DNA of 64,000 nucleotides from Vreelandella piezotolerans (GCF_012427705.1 NZ_CP048602.1:1116001-1180000), one strand, 5' to 3'; numbered from the stretch's first letter, positions 15,354 to 24,676 are shown. Translations and numbers: made by a program. The notes: generated by a model from the sequence alone, not told the origin.

Positions 15354-17867
15354 ATGGGTGATGGCTTTCATGGATCGCTTTCTGTTTCTTCGAGGTGTCT
15401 TTTGGTCGACGCACTAACTACCTGGTGGGCTCAACAGCTGGTGCTGTGTGACTGGGCTTTTACGCCGCATCCACTGGCGGTGGATGCGGTTGCAGCGGAG
15501 CAGCGCCTGCTGGAACTGGGTATGACAGATCGTGGCGCGTTGGCAGACCAGCTATTTTTTGCCCTTGGTGCGCCATCGGGGGGTGCCGACCAACTGCTGG
15601 GCGCGCTGGAGTGGTCAGCCCTGGCGGGAGCAGCAGGCTGGTTGAGTCAGGCGCAGGCGGCGAACTGGGCGCACCACCTAATACGACGCATCACCGCCGA
15701 CTACGGCGATCAGCGAGCGTGGCTGGCCGACCTGCGCCGCGCCTTAGGTGCTAAAGGCTGGGAAACCGGTGCCGATGACCGTTTTATCGATGCCTGCCAA
15801 GCGTTGTCGGATCTAGAGAGTGAAGGTGAAGGTGTTACCTGGCAGGCGCTGGATGCCGCGCTCGCCGAGCGTGGCGCCCCAGCATCGTTGTGGCCTCAGT
15901 CTGCTGCAGCCCAGCCCTGGCGGTTGGGCGCACTGTTCCGCCCGCTGGTGTGCTATCCAGCCAGCACCGCCGATTGGCCCGACGCCACGCAGTGGTTGGC
16001 GCGTGTTTGGCAGATTCACGACCGTGAGCAGTTACTGGAAGTGATGCTTTGGCTCAGTGCCCAGGGCGAGCGCCAGCGCTGGGATATCGAAGCCCGCGAA
16101 CTGCTAACCATGGATCATGCTCAGCGCCAAGAGTGGCAACGGGGCGCGGTGAACGATGCGCCTTACGCGCCGGTGCTCACCACGTTCGTCAATCAGGGCG
16201 AGCCGCTGGAGTGGGCTGCCTGGGATTGGCTGCGATTGGTGGAGCTTGCCTGGGCCGGTGCCTGCTGCGGCTGGCTAAGCCAGGTGGAAGCGGACGACCT
16301 GGCGGCCCACGCGGCTGATCTCGTCGGGCGCCGTTACCACGACTGGCATGCTGTACTGAAAGCCTACCTTCGCGGGCAAAGCCTCTTCGAGGGCGTCGAT
16401 CGCCGGGGGATGACGCCTAGCGCGCGTCATAAGCTGCTCATGCACGCGCCCCACAGCCCTTGGAAACACTCGCTGGGGGCGTTACTGGACGAGCCGACCC
16501 GTGATGCCTCGCGGGCGCGCATCAAAGCATGGCGTCATACGCCGCACCATTGGCTGCTCGCGTTGGCGGGCGTCCGCGAGCCGGACGTCATGTTGCGGCA
16601 ACTCGATCCGTCAGCGCCGATCGCCGAACAGCGCAGGGCAGATGCCGCCGTTTACCTTCAAGACTCTCTGGGGCTGCATGCCGATGAGGGCCACCAAGTG
16701 CTGGCGCGCTACTGGCTACCTGCCCAGGCGCACCATCTTAACCAGCTGGCTGCGGATGCCGCCCATGGCGTATTGCCACCGTCGCAGACGCGCTTTGGTC
16801 AGCCGACCCCCGATGAGCTCAAACAGCGCAACGCGGTAAAAGGCGTGAGCCGCCACGCCGCGACGATTCACATGGCGGAGAAATTTGCCTTCTATCTGCA
16901 TATGGCTTTCGACAGTGGTCTGTTCGAGCGCGAACCGCTCATGCAACACGCTAGCGCCTTACGTAGCTGCTTGTGTCGCTTTTATGCGTCGCCCAAGCGT
17001 CTGCTAGAGGCGTGGTTTGCCTGGGAGAGTTGCCTGCCAGAGCCCGAGCATGATTCGCTGATCAATGAAATCGCATGGCATTTGGAAGATCCTGGCAGCC
17101 TGTTCCACTGGCTAGATTGGCGCCCCGATGCTTGGTGCGAACCGGGTGAGAGACCTACATTGACCCACTTCACGGCGATGTCGCTGGTGGGGCCGCTGAA
17201 CAGCGCGGTCTGGAGCGAGCCACAGTTGGAAAGTCCTCGTGAGTGCGCCGACATTCGCGAATGGGTAGAGAGCCACTATCACCTCTCTAGCGCCGACGAC
17301 ATGCAGGAGTTTTTGACCTTCATGTTGGAGGCGGGAGATCGGCAGGAGTACCAGATCAACTACGCGCCCTACACGCTGAACCCGGAGCGGTTGGCGGCTG
17401 AGATCGCCATATTGGAGTCCGGCGACTGCGGCGAAGAGGAGCGTCACCACTTGTTGCGCCTGCGCCGAGTGAGTACCAACGAAGATGGTTGTAATGACGT
17501 GGATATGGCCGCCTGGGACATTGCCCAGCTCGTCGATCTCGCCATTGCGGCACGTCAGCTAGGTTGGCTCGACAAGTCAGCGTTCGCGAACGTGCTCGAC
17601 CGCGCCTATCAGTTGGCGGCGGATCATTACTCGGGTTGGCAGGAGTATGCGGCGGGCATGTACGCAGGGTTTTCGTTTTTCATGGGCGACACCCCGGAAC
17701 GAGAGAGTTTCTTGGCCGGTTTTCGTCAAGCGCTGGTGGCTTGGTTATGCGGCGCGCCAGTGCTGGCCGGCCCCTGGGCGAGCCTGGATTTTCCAGGCAA
17801 CAAGCCGCGCCATTTCGCGCCGCTGCATATCGATACGCTGCCGGGTGATCAACGAATCTTACATTAG
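15354..17867 (+). CDS. Large multi-module DUF1266-type protein
   Basis: An 837-residue, Trp- and acid-rich, probably cytoplasmic protein of unknown function. The C-terminal part (about 640-785) matches the DUF1266 pattern: a helix pair ending in FMLEAGDRQEY, then AWDIAQLVDLAIAARQLGWL and a later SGWQEYAAGMYAG. A second copy of the pattern lies at about 215-350 (LLEVMLWLSAQGERQ, then AWDWLRLVELAWAGACCGWL and HDWHAVLKAYLRG), and a shorter first copy at about 85-135 (LEWSALAGAAGWLSQAQAA). No signal peptide or transmembrane helix is seen. The ATG used has no ribosome site; a TTG at 15402 preceded by CGAGGTG is a good alternative (821 residues). Enterobacterial DUF1266 proteins such as YbeU are much shorter single-module proteins. 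It is transcribed alone. Confidence 0.7.
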   Translation: MGDGFHGSLSVSSRCLLVDALTTWWAQQLVLCDWAFTPHPLAVDAVAAEQRLLELGMTDRGALADQLFFALGAPSGGADQLLGALEWSALAGAAGWLSQAQAANWAHHLIRRITADYGDQRAWLADLRRALGAKGWETGADDRFIDACQALSDLESEGEGVTWQALDAALAERGAPASLWPQSAAAQPWRLGALFRPLVCYPASTADWPDATQWLARVWQIHDREQLLEVMLWLSAQGERQRWDIEARELLTMDHAQRQEWQRGAVNDAPYAPVLTTFVNQGEPLEWAAWDWLRLVELAWAGACCGWLSQVEADDLAAHAADLVGRRYHDWHAVLKAYLRGQSLFEGVDRRGMTPSARHKLLMHAPHSPWKHSLGALLDEPTRDASRARIKAWRHTPHHWLLALAGVREPDVMLRQLDPSAPIAEQRRADAAVYLQDSLGLHADEGHQVLARYWLPAQAHHLNQLAADAAHGVLPPSQTRFGQPTPDELKQRNAVKGVSRHAATIHMAEKFAFYLHMAFDSGLFEREPLMQHASALRSCLCRFYASPKRLLEAWFAWESCLPEPEHDSLINEIAWHLEDPGSLFHWLDWRPDAWCEPGERPTLTHFTAMSLVGPLNSAVWSEPQLESPRECADIREWVESHYHLSSADDMQEFLTFMLEAGDRQEYQINYAPYTLNPERLAAEIAILESGDCGEEERHHLLRLRRVSTNEDGCNDVDMAAWDIAQLVDLAIAARQLGWLDKSAFANVLDRAYQLAADHYSGWQEYAAGMYAGFSFFMGDTPERESFLAGFRQALVAWLCGAPVLAGPWASLDFPGNKPRHFAPLHIDTLPGDQRILH

Positions 17868-17973
17868 GCTCGCCAAGCATAGGATAACTAGCTTATAGTC
17901 CAGGGTTTGTAAAAAATGAGTTTTCTCATGCTTGGGTCTTTTCCACTTTTTCTTCAGTCACGAGGTTAATCGC

Positions 17974-18609
17974 ATGGTTGCGTCGCCACACCCCGCTGTG
18001 ACCGCTGTCCGTGTTGTAAGTGTTTGTGTCGTCGTTGCTTTGTTAGCTGGTTGTGCGGGCTCCGCCTCACGCCAGGGTATGGAACCCCCCGAGGATTACT
18101 TCTCGATGTCGCTTCCCGGCATGCAGGGCGCCAATCCTCAAATGTCGCCCGTTGATCCCATCGATGCGCATCTTCGCAGTCTGCAGACACCCCCGCCAAC
18201 AGTCGTGCGCCAAGCGCTTCTAGAGCAGCATCAGCGGTGGGCCGGAACGCCTTATCGGATTGGAGGAACGACGGATCGAGGGATCGATTGCTCTGCCCTG
18301 GTGAGAAACGTATTCCGCGATACCTTTGACGTCGAGTTACCCCGTTCCACCCAAGATCAAGTGCATGAGGGACGCCCGATCGACCGCCAAGAGCTACAGG
18401 CGGGCGATCTGGTCTTCTTCCGCCCACCGGGACGCTACAACCATGTGGGCATTTACGTCGGCAATGGCTACTTTCTCCATGCGTCCACCTCCAAAGGGGT
18501 GATCATCTCAAGCTTGGACAACAGCTATTGGCAGCGCTATTACTGGCAGTCGCGTCGGGCGCTAGAGCCGACCAATCTGGCTCAGCTCAGCAGCCGTTTC
18601 ATGCCGTAA
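17974..18609 (+). CDS. NlpC/P60 lipoprotein, MepS-like endopeptidase
   Basis: A 211-residue lipoprotein with a C-terminal NlpC/P60 (C40) peptidase domain, expected to cut peptide cross-links or stems of peptidoglycan in the periplasm. The lipobox is LLAGC with lipidated C27. The catalytic triad is C106 (DCSALV), H157 (HVGIYV) and H169 (LHAS); the spacing 51 and 12 equals that of E. coli MepS/Spr (C68, H119, H131). A linker of about 50 residues joins anchor and domain. The ATG at 17974 has an ACGAGGT site; an upstream in-frame start would put extra residues before the signal sequence. It is followed after 37 nt by an MFS transporter gene. Confidence 0.85.
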   Translation: MVASPHPAVTAVRVVSVCVVVALLAGCAGSASRQGMEPPEDYFSMSLPGMQGANPQMSPVDPIDAHLRSLQTPPPTVVRQALLEQHQRWAGTPYRIGGTTDRGIDCSALVRNVFRDTFDVELPRSTQDQVHEGRPIDRQELQAGDLVFFRPPGRYNHVGIYVGNGYFLHASTSKGVIISSLDNSYWQRYYWQSRRALEPTNLAQLSSRFMP

Positions 18610-18646
18610 GTGTTCGCCGTGAGCGTCCGTTCACGTTGGAAAGGCC

Positions 18647-19834
18647 ATGATTGAAGCAAAGACGCGCGCTTGGTGGCGCGCGACGGCGGCCCTCTGTTTA
18701 GGGTCGTTTTTGGTGTTCATCAACCTGTACGTACCGCAGCCGCTGCTGCCTGGACTCAAAGAGACCTATGGCGTGTCGACGCTAGGTGTCAGCCTGCTGA
18801 TGTCGGTGTCGACACTCTCGCTGGCCTTGGCGCTGCTGGTGTTTGGGCCGCTCTCCGACGCGATTGGTCGGGAAGCCATCATGCGGTTTACGCTGCTCCT
18901 GGCCGGTGGCCTGTCGCTTGCCTTGGCCTTTGCGCCGTCCTTCGAAAGTTTGCTGTTGCTGCGCTTGCTGCAAGGCTTCGTGCTCGGAGGTTTGCCTGCG
19001 GTGGCCATTGCCTGGATGGGCGATGAGTTCGACAAGACGGCTCTGCTGAGCGCCGTCGGGCTCTATATCGGCGCCAATTCGTTGGGCGGTATCAGCGGAC
19101 GTATCGTTGGCGGTGGTGCCGCCGCCATCGGCGGGCCAACGGCAGCGTTTATTGCAGTGGGAGCCATGACCCTGGTTGGCTGTGTGCTTTTCTGGCGGCT
19201 ACTGCCCAACAGCCAAGCCTTCGTGCCCAAACGTTTTCATTTGCGTGACGCAGTGACAGACCTGCTGGGACATCTGCGCTCACCGGTGCTGCTCGCCGCC
19301 TACTGTCTAGGCGGCATCAACTTTCTGATTTTTATCAACCAATACAGCTATATCACTTTTCGTCTAGCGGATGCGCCTTATCAGTTGGCGACCAGCGGTC
19401 TAGGGCTGATTTTTCTTACCTATCTGGGCGGTACCTTTGGTTCGACGGTGTCCGGCAAGTTGGCGGGGCGTTTTTCACCTGCCATCTGTATTAGCGCAGG
19501 CATCGTGATTCTGATGCTGGGGACGGCTGTGACCTTGGCGGACTCGCTGGCACTGATCATATTGGGTTTGACCATTAACGCTTTTGGCTTTTTTATGGCG
19601 CATTCGCTGGCGTCTAGCTGGGTGGGGCGCTATGCCCAAGGAGCGCGGGGTAGCGCATCAGCGCTCTATCTCGTGTTTTACTATCTAGGTGCCAGCATTG
19701 GCGGTTTTTGGTTGGAGCCCTTTTGGCGCTGGTCGCAGTGGCAGGGCGTGGCGATCGGTTCGTGGCTGCTGCTTTGCGTGACGCTGTTCATTAGCGTGGG
19801 CCTATGGCGCTTCGAGCGCCGTACCAGCCGTTAA
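18647..19834 (+). CDS. MFS transporter (YnfM-like)
   Basis: A 395-residue inner-membrane transporter of the major facilitator superfamily with about 12 hydrophobic segments. The conserved loop between helices 2 and 3 reads FGPLSDAIGREAIM, and LYVPQPLLPGL in the first periplasmic loop resembles the YnfM/Bcr-like drug-efflux group. Its substrate cannot be deduced. The last 33 nt overlap the end of the convergent nikE gene. Confidence 0.8.
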   Translation: MIEAKTRAWWRATAALCLGSFLVFINLYVPQPLLPGLKETYGVSTLGVSLLMSVSTLSLALALLVFGPLSDAIGREAIMRFTLLLAGGLSLALAFAPSFESLLLLRLLQGFVLGGLPAVAIAWMGDEFDKTALLSAVGLYIGANSLGGISGRIVGGGAAAIGGPTAAFIAVGAMTLVGCVLFWRLLPNSQAFVPKRFHLRDAVTDLLGHLRSPVLLAAYCLGGINFLIFINQYSYITFRLADAPYQLATSGLGLIFLTYLGGTFGSTVSGKLAGRFSPAICISAGIVILMLGTAVTLADSLALIILGLTINAFGFFMAHSLASSWVGRYAQGARGSASALYLVFYYLGASIGGFWLEPFWRWSQWQGVAIGSWLLLCVTLFISVGLWRFERRTSR

Positions 19835-20434
19835 TTGCCCACCCGCCAAATGCCACCGTTGATGGCACAGGCGCTTTAGCAGCGCCGTATCGTGGCTGAT
19901 TACCAGCACGCCCAGGTTGTGGCGTTCCGCTTGGGCGCGCAGCGCCTGCCAAAGGGTTAATTGGGTGATGGGATCCAGCATGGTTGAGATTTCATCGGCC
20001 ACCACGTAGCGCACGCCGGGGGCGAGTGCGCGAAGTACGCATACACGCTGTAGCTCTCCGCCAGAGAGGGCGCTGGGAAAACGCTTGAGCCAGTGCGGCT
20101 CAATACCAAACGCTTTCATCAGCGTATCGGGGGGTGTCCATGCCTCTCTCACTATCTTGCCTACCCGCCAGCGCGGGTTGACCGCCAGCTCAGGTGACTG
20201 CGGAAGCCACTGTACGGGGCTTAAACCTTGTGTCGGTAGCGGCGCGCCGTCAATGGTCACTTGGCCCTCGTGGGGGGCTAGCTGACCTGCCAGCAGTTTA
20301 CCCAGGGTGGTTTTTCCTGCCCCAGAGTCGCCGCTGAGCCCGATCCATTCGCCAGGTGCAAGCCGAAGGGAAACTCCTTTCAGGAGCGGCAAGCCGGAAG
20401 GAAAGTGAAACGAGACACCATGGGCTTCAAGCAA
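19802..20434 (-). CDS. nikE: Nickel ABC transporter ATP-binding protein NikE-type
   Basis: A 210-residue ATPase of the oligopeptide/nickel family. Walker A is GDSGAGKTT, the signature LSGGELQRV, and Walker B ends in VVADEIS, with a switch His in ISHDT. The TTG at 20434 is preferred: it overlaps the nikD stop by 8 nt and has ACAGGAG 7 nt upstream, whereas the longer frame (to 20515) lies wholly inside nikD and adds unmatched residues. It is the last gene of a nikABCDE operon. Its 3' end overlaps the convergent MFS gene by 33 nt, and no terminator is seen between them. Confidence 0.85.
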   Translation of the reverse strand: MLEAHGVSFHFPSGLPLLKGVSLRLAPGEWIGLSGDSGAGKTTLGKLLAGQLAPHEGQVTIDGAPLPTQGLSPVQWLPQSPELAVNPRWRVGKIVREAWTPPDTLMKAFGIEPHWLKRFPSALSGGELQRVCVLRALAPGVRYVVADEISTMLDPITQLTLWQALRAQAERHNLGVLVISHDTALLKRLCHQRWHLAGGQLTAGTALEAP

Positions 20435-21248
20435 GCGTTGGCTCCTGTCGCAAGGCGGTGACTGGCAGCGTGCTGAAAGCGTTATCCGGCAGCGCGTGCC
20501 AGAGGGCGCGTGCATAAGCGGTGGTTAACCGTTCCCCTTGGCCCTGAAACGCTTTGGCGGGGGCGGTCTCTAGGCCTTTGCCGTGTCGCATCACGGTGAC
20601 GCGGTCGGCAATGGGCAGGGCATGGCGAAGGTCGTGGGTAATCAGCAATACTGCTTTGCCCTCGAGTGCCATGGCCTTTAGCGTTGCCAGTACGCGGTCG
20701 CGCTGTGTGGGGTCTAGACCCACGCTGGGCTCATCGGCAATCACTAGGTGCGCGTTGCCCACTTGGGCCATGGCGATGAGTACGCGACGGGCCATGCCAC
20801 CCGAGAGCTCATGGGGGTAGAGGGCGGCGGCGTGGCTAAGCTGGTAGTGGCCGAGCAGCGCCTCGGCACGCTGATCGGCGGCGGGGCGTTCAAACCCCAC
20901 GCGCTGGGCAGCCCAGCGTACCTGTTGCTGGCTACGAGCGAGAGGGTCAAGGGCGCTTAGTGATTGGGGAATCAGCGCTAGCTGATGGCCGCGTAGCTGG
21001 CGCTGACGCGCAGGGGTTAAAGGCGCTGAGTGAAAATGCAGCGTTCCCTTCATCTTAGCCGCCGACGGCAGCAGTCCCATAATGGCGTAGGCGAGCAGGC
21101 TTTTCCCTGCGCCTGATGCCCCCACCACCGCGTGTATTTCGCCCGCTGCTATGTGCAGCGATAGCGCGTCGATACAGGTGGCCCACTCTCTTTGCCACCA
21201 GCGGGGGTAATGGGGCAGTTCTAGGGTCAGCCGTTCGATATGCAGCAT
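20427..21248 (-). CDS. nikD: Nickel ABC transporter ATP-binding protein NikD-type
   Basis: A 273-residue ATPase that pairs with NikE to drive import. Walker A is GASGAGKSL, the signature is the slightly altered LSGGMARRV, and Walker B is VIADEPSVGLD, with ITHDL after it. The ATG at 21248 follows a GAGGAG site and begins the family-like MLHIERLTLELP; the open frame to 21365 overlaps the permease gene and is not supported. It lies 29 nt after nikC. Confidence 0.88.
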   Translation of the reverse strand: MLHIERLTLELPHYPRWWQREWATCIDALSLHIAAGEIHAVVGASGAGKSLLAYAIMGLLPSAAKMKGTLHFHSAPLTPARQRQLRGHQLALIPQSLSALDPLARSQQQVRWAAQRVGFERPAADQRAEALLGHYQLSHAAALYPHELSGGMARRVLIAMAQVGNAHLVIADEPSVGLDPTQRDRVLATLKAMALEGKAVLLITHDLRHALPIADRVTVMRHGKGLETAPAKAFQGQGERLTTAYARALWHALPDNAFSTLPVTALRQEPTLA

Positions 21249-21277
21249 GGCAAACTCCTCAGGTAGACCGTATCGCC

Positions 21278-22075
21278 TTACAGCGCTTGGCGCAGCAGGG
21301 CCGCAAAACGCCCAATGGCCAGCACCATGAGCAGTAAGCCCAGCCCCGGAAACACGCCAAGCCACCAGTAGCCACCAGTGAGATAGCGCATGGCGTCGGC
21401 CAGTAGTACGCCAATGGCGGGCTGGGTTGGGTCCAGGCCAACGCCCAAAAAGGTCAGAGCGGCTTCATGCAAAATGGCATGGGGGAACAGCAGCAGTGCG
21501 CCGACCAAGCAGTGAGGCAGTAAATGGGGCAGCAGGTGGTGCCACACAATAAACCCGTGGGGTTTGCCGAATGCTTTCGACATGGCTACGTACGGGGCAT
21601 GGCGTACACTCAATAGCTCTGCGCGCAGCACCCTGGCAAGACTGGGCCAGTGGGTCAGTGCGACCGCTATAATCACTGCCTGGGTTCCGCCGCCGAGGGC
21701 AAAGGCAATCAGCAGCAGTAAAATCAGGTGCGGTACGCTTAGCAGCGTATCAATCAGCAGGCTGACCAGGGCATCTAGCGTTGATGACAGCATCGCTAGG
21801 CTCGCCAGGCTTACGGCAATCAGCGTGCCTAGTAGTGCGGCGCTAAGACCTACCCAAAAACTCAGAGCAAGACCGGCCAGCGTGCGTGCCCATAGCTCCC
21901 GGCCCAGCGCATCCGTTCCCAGCCAGTGGGTGGCGCTAGGAGGCATTAAGCGCGCCTCAAATTGCATGTGAAAAGTCGTATCACCTAGCCAGACATGGTG
22001 GCTGAGCAGCAGTGCCACCAGTAGGCAGAGCATTGCTGCGTAGCCTGCTGCCAGTAGGCGCGGTTGGCGGTTCAT
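21278..22075 (-). CDS. nikC: Nickel ABC transporter permease NikC-type
   Basis: A 265-residue inner-membrane permease of the DppC/NikC type with about five to six helices. The N-terminal region contains HWLGTDALGRELWAR, the hallmark of this family, and a central EAA-like loop (APYVAMSKAFGKP). It forms the channel with NikB. The start codon overlaps the nikB stop (ATGA), indicating coupled translation. Confidence 0.88.
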   Translation of the reverse strand: MNRQPRLLAAGYAAMLCLLVALLLSHHVWLGDTTFHMQFEARLMPPSATHWLGTDALGRELWARTLAGLALSFWVGLSAALLGTLIAVSLASLAMLSSTLDALVSLLIDTLLSVPHLILLLLIAFALGGGTQAVIIAVALTHWPSLARVLRAELLSVRHAPYVAMSKAFGKPHGFIVWHHLLPHLLPHCLVGALLLFPHAILHEAALTFLGVGLDPTQPAIGVLLADAMRYLTGGYWWLGVFPGLGLLLMVLAIGRFAALLRQAL

Positions 22076-23064
22076 CGCTGCCCCTGCGCTATGCGCGGGT
22101 CGGCTAACTGGTAAAGGCCATCGGCGATAAGATTGCCCATGCTGACAAACAGCGCGGTGAACAGCGCAATCGCGAGCAGCAGGGGCACATCGCTTCTTAA
22201 ACCCGCCGCAACAGTGGCCTGACCAAGCCCGGGATAAGCAAAGACTTGCTCAATTAGTAGGGAACCGCCAAACAGCTCGCCGAGAGAGGCAAACGCCAGG
22301 GTGATGGCGGGCAGGCTGGCATGGCGAAGGCCATGACGCCAAGCGATATCGAAGCGGCTTGCGCCTTGTGCAAAGGCGTGCAGCGCCGTCTCCGAGCGCA
22401 TAAACGCCACCATCTTGGCACGCGTGTGCAGTGTGATCGTCGCCATACCCAGCAGCGCCAGTGTCGCCATCGGCAAGATCAAGTGATGTAGACGCGTCAG
22501 TGGGCCCACCTCTTGCCTGAGAACGCCCATGGGGCCGGCGCAGCAGGTGGGTGTCCAGCCGAGGGTGACCGAAAAGAGCAGCAGCGCCAGCATGGCCAGC
22601 CAAAAGGTGGGCGTCGAGGCGGTGATATAGGCATAGCCGCTAATCAGACGGTCAAGCCAAGCGCCCTCTTTGCTGCCTGCCGCGATGCCCAGGAGCATCC
22701 CCAGGGCGAGTGAGAGTAGCCAGGCGCCAAACAGCAGGAAGAACGAGCGCTGGAAGCGCTGGCCAATGACCTCGCTGACCGGCTGGTTGTAGATATGGCT
22801 CCAGCCCAGCTCTCCGCTGAGCAGCTGGCGCAGCCAGTGGCTAAATTGGACCATAGCAGGCGCATCAAACCCCCACTGCTCTGCGATTAAGGCCCGCTGT
22901 TCCGGGCTTACCTGGGCCATCTGCGGGCCAAGATAGGCATCGACAGGGTCGATGGGCGAGAGCATCATCAGCCCAAACGAGACGGCCGCGACACATAGTA
23001 GTACCAGCACCAACCGCAGTAGGCGTGCCGTGAACCAGGTGGCTAGTCGCACGACCAGCGCCAC
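22072..23064 (-). CDS. nikB: Nickel ABC transporter permease NikB-type
   Basis: A 330-residue DppB/NikB-type permease with six predicted helices; the first lies at about 15-35. Family motifs are SPIDPVDAYLG in the first periplasmic region, GELGWSHIYNQPV before helix 2 and IEQVFAYPGLGQA near the C-terminus. The GTG at 23064 overlaps the end of nikA by 22 nt; a second GTG at 23052 is an alternative, and neither has an ideal ribosome site. NikB and NikC form the membrane pore of the importer. Confidence 0.85.
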   Translation of the reverse strand: MALVVRLATWFTARLLRLVLVLLCVAAVSFGLMMLSPIDPVDAYLGPQMAQVSPEQRALIAEQWGFDAPAMVQFSHWLRQLLSGELGWSHIYNQPVSEVIGQRFQRSFFLLFGAWLLSLALGMLLGIAAGSKEGAWLDRLISGYAYITASTPTFWLAMLALLLFSVTLGWTPTCCAGPMGVLRQEVGPLTRLHHLILPMATLALLGMATITLHTRAKMVAFMRSETALHAFAQGASRFDIAWRHGLRHASLPAITLAFASLGELFGGSLLIEQVFAYPGLGQATVAAGLRSDVPLLLAIALFTALFVSMGNLIADGLYQLADPRIAQGQR

Positions 23065-24626
23065 TCCAGCAGGTTAGCTGTTATCGGCCAGCCGTGTCCG
23101 TGGGGGGCCACGCCCAGCTCACCCAGATCAAGGCAGCGGTGGGTGGCATACACATGGGCAAGGTTGACCATCCAGGCCCAACTGGTATCACCCTGCAACC
23201 CATAGCCGGTGTCGCCATCCCACTGCGCCGCTTGCCAGAGTGGGTTGGCCGCTTCCGGCGTTGCTGCGGCCTGAGCGGCCTCTAAGTGTTTATCCACGGT
23301 CTCGTTGGCGTAATAGCCGCTGTTATAGAAACCAAATCCAGCATGCTCGCTATGAAACAGGTAGTACACCTCCTGCGGACTATGGCTGCCGAAACCAAAC
23401 ACAATGGCATCTTGATGGAGGGCTTCCCGTTGAATCTCGTCCCAGTGGCGGCCGGTGGGCTGCATCTCGATGCCAAGCGGTCGCACCATCTCAGCGCTCA
23501 CTTGGGCGAGCTGTTGGCGCGTGGTGTCGCTCGATGGGTACGTCAGGCGAAAACGTGCTGGCTGGCCGTCTTTAAAACGCAGCCCGTCTTCGTCCTGGCG
23601 AACCCAGCCTGCTTCATCGAGTAGGGCATTAGCGCGTGCTAAATTGGGCGCCGCCACTTTCTCGCCTTCTTGGCTCCAGGGCAGGCCGTCCGCCGGGCCA
23701 AAGGCCGGACGACCAAAACCGTTGAGCGCTACGTCCACCAGTGTTTCGCGGTCGAGGGCAAGATTCACCGCCTGACGGATGGCGAGATCAGACGTGACGT
23801 CATTGCCAATCGGAGCGCCGTTGGCAGCCTGTTCGCCTTCATCGGGCTGCATAGGAAACAGAATGCCGCGGTTGTCCACACTCTTCATGATGACCCGCTG
23901 CATTTGGCTGGGGAGGTTGTTCGCCAGTGCTTGTGGCACCGCGGCGAGATCCACCTCACCGGCGTGGGCGGCACTGAGCGTGGCGGCCTCATCGGTAAAT
24001 AAAAACACCAGGCGCTCAAAGATGGGCGTGGGGCCATAGAAGTAGGGGTTGCGCTCAACAATCAGCTGCTCGCCCTCTTGCCATTCGACCAACTGGTAAG
24101 GCCCGGATCCTAACGGCTGTCTGCCGTAACCCTCGCTATAGCCATTGTCCCGGTCAGCGTCAGGCACGATGCCCAGCGTCATGAGTTGATCGATAAAGGT
24201 AATGCGCGGTGCCTTTAGCGTCAGTTCAACCGTGTTGCCGTCGATGGCCCGGGCGCTCTCCAGTGCACTGAGATCGGCACGGCCACCCGCCTCCGCGGCG
24301 GCATTGAAGGTGAAGGCCACATCGTCAGCGGTGAGCGGGGTGTTATCGGAAAAACGCACATCCGTACGTAAAGTGAGCGTCCAGGTGAGGCGATCGTCAG
24401 ACAGCGACCACTCGGTCGCCAGCCCCGGTTGCGGCGTCAAATCTTGGCCACGGGTGAGTAGCGTGGATTGAAACAACGGGTTGCCGTACTGCCCCCAGCC
24501 CAGCAGTGGGTTAAAGCCTTGTTCCGGCTCGCCGCCAATGGCTAGCACTAGCTGCTCTTTGGCCAACGCAGGCGCGCTTAGCGCTACGCATGTGGCTGCT
24601 AGAGCCAGTATGATAGAGCGACGCAT
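23043..24626 (-). CDS. nikA: Nickel-type ABC transporter periplasmic binding protein
   Basis: A 527-residue solute-binding protein of the family 5 (peptide/nickel) type. Residues 1-22 are a Sec signal peptide (cleavage after ALA), placing the mature protein in the periplasm. Family patterns include EPEQGFNPLL near the mature start, TWTLTLRTDVRFSDNTPLTA, and GSGPYQLVEWQEGE. The C-terminus has PHGHGW, a His pair that might help bind metal. An AAGGTG site precedes the ATG, and a NikR-like operator begins 22 nt upstream. The nickel assignment rests mainly on the divergent nikR gene and its operator, because the protein is not especially close to E. coli NikA. Confidence 0.8.
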   Translation of the reverse strand: MRRSIILALAATCVALSAPALAKEQLVLAIGGEPEQGFNPLLGWGQYGNPLFQSTLLTRGQDLTPQPGLATEWSLSDDRLTWTLTLRTDVRFSDNTPLTADDVAFTFNAAAEAGGRADLSALESARAIDGNTVELTLKAPRITFIDQLMTLGIVPDADRDNGYSEGYGRQPLGSGPYQLVEWQEGEQLIVERNPYFYGPTPIFERLVFLFTDEAATLSAAHAGEVDLAAVPQALANNLPSQMQRVIMKSVDNRGILFPMQPDEGEQAANGAPIGNDVTSDLAIRQAVNLALDRETLVDVALNGFGRPAFGPADGLPWSQEGEKVAAPNLARANALLDEAGWVRQDEDGLRFKDGQPARFRLTYPSSDTTRQQLAQVSAEMVRPLGIEMQPTGRHWDEIQREALHQDAIVFGFGSHSPQEVYYLFHSEHAGFGFYNSGYYANETVDKHLEAAQAAATPEAANPLWQAAQWDGDTGYGLQGDTSWAWMVNLAHVYATHRCLDLGELGVAPHGHGWPITANLLEWRWSCD

Positions 24627-24648
24627 AAGACACCTTTTAAGGCTGCTG

Positions 24649-24676
24649 ATATGATGTTTTTACAATAACATCATAC
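24649..24676. promoter_or_regulatory. NikR operator between nikA and nikR
   Basis: ATATGA-N16-TCATAC matches the E. coli NikR operator pattern GTATGA-N16-TCATAC at 11 of 12 half-site bases with the exact 16-base spacer. The repeat extends inward (ATGATGTT and AACATCAT). It lies 22 nt before the nikA start and 55 nt before the nikR start, so a bound NikR tetramer could repress both divergent promoters when nickel is plentiful. Confidence 0.85.
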
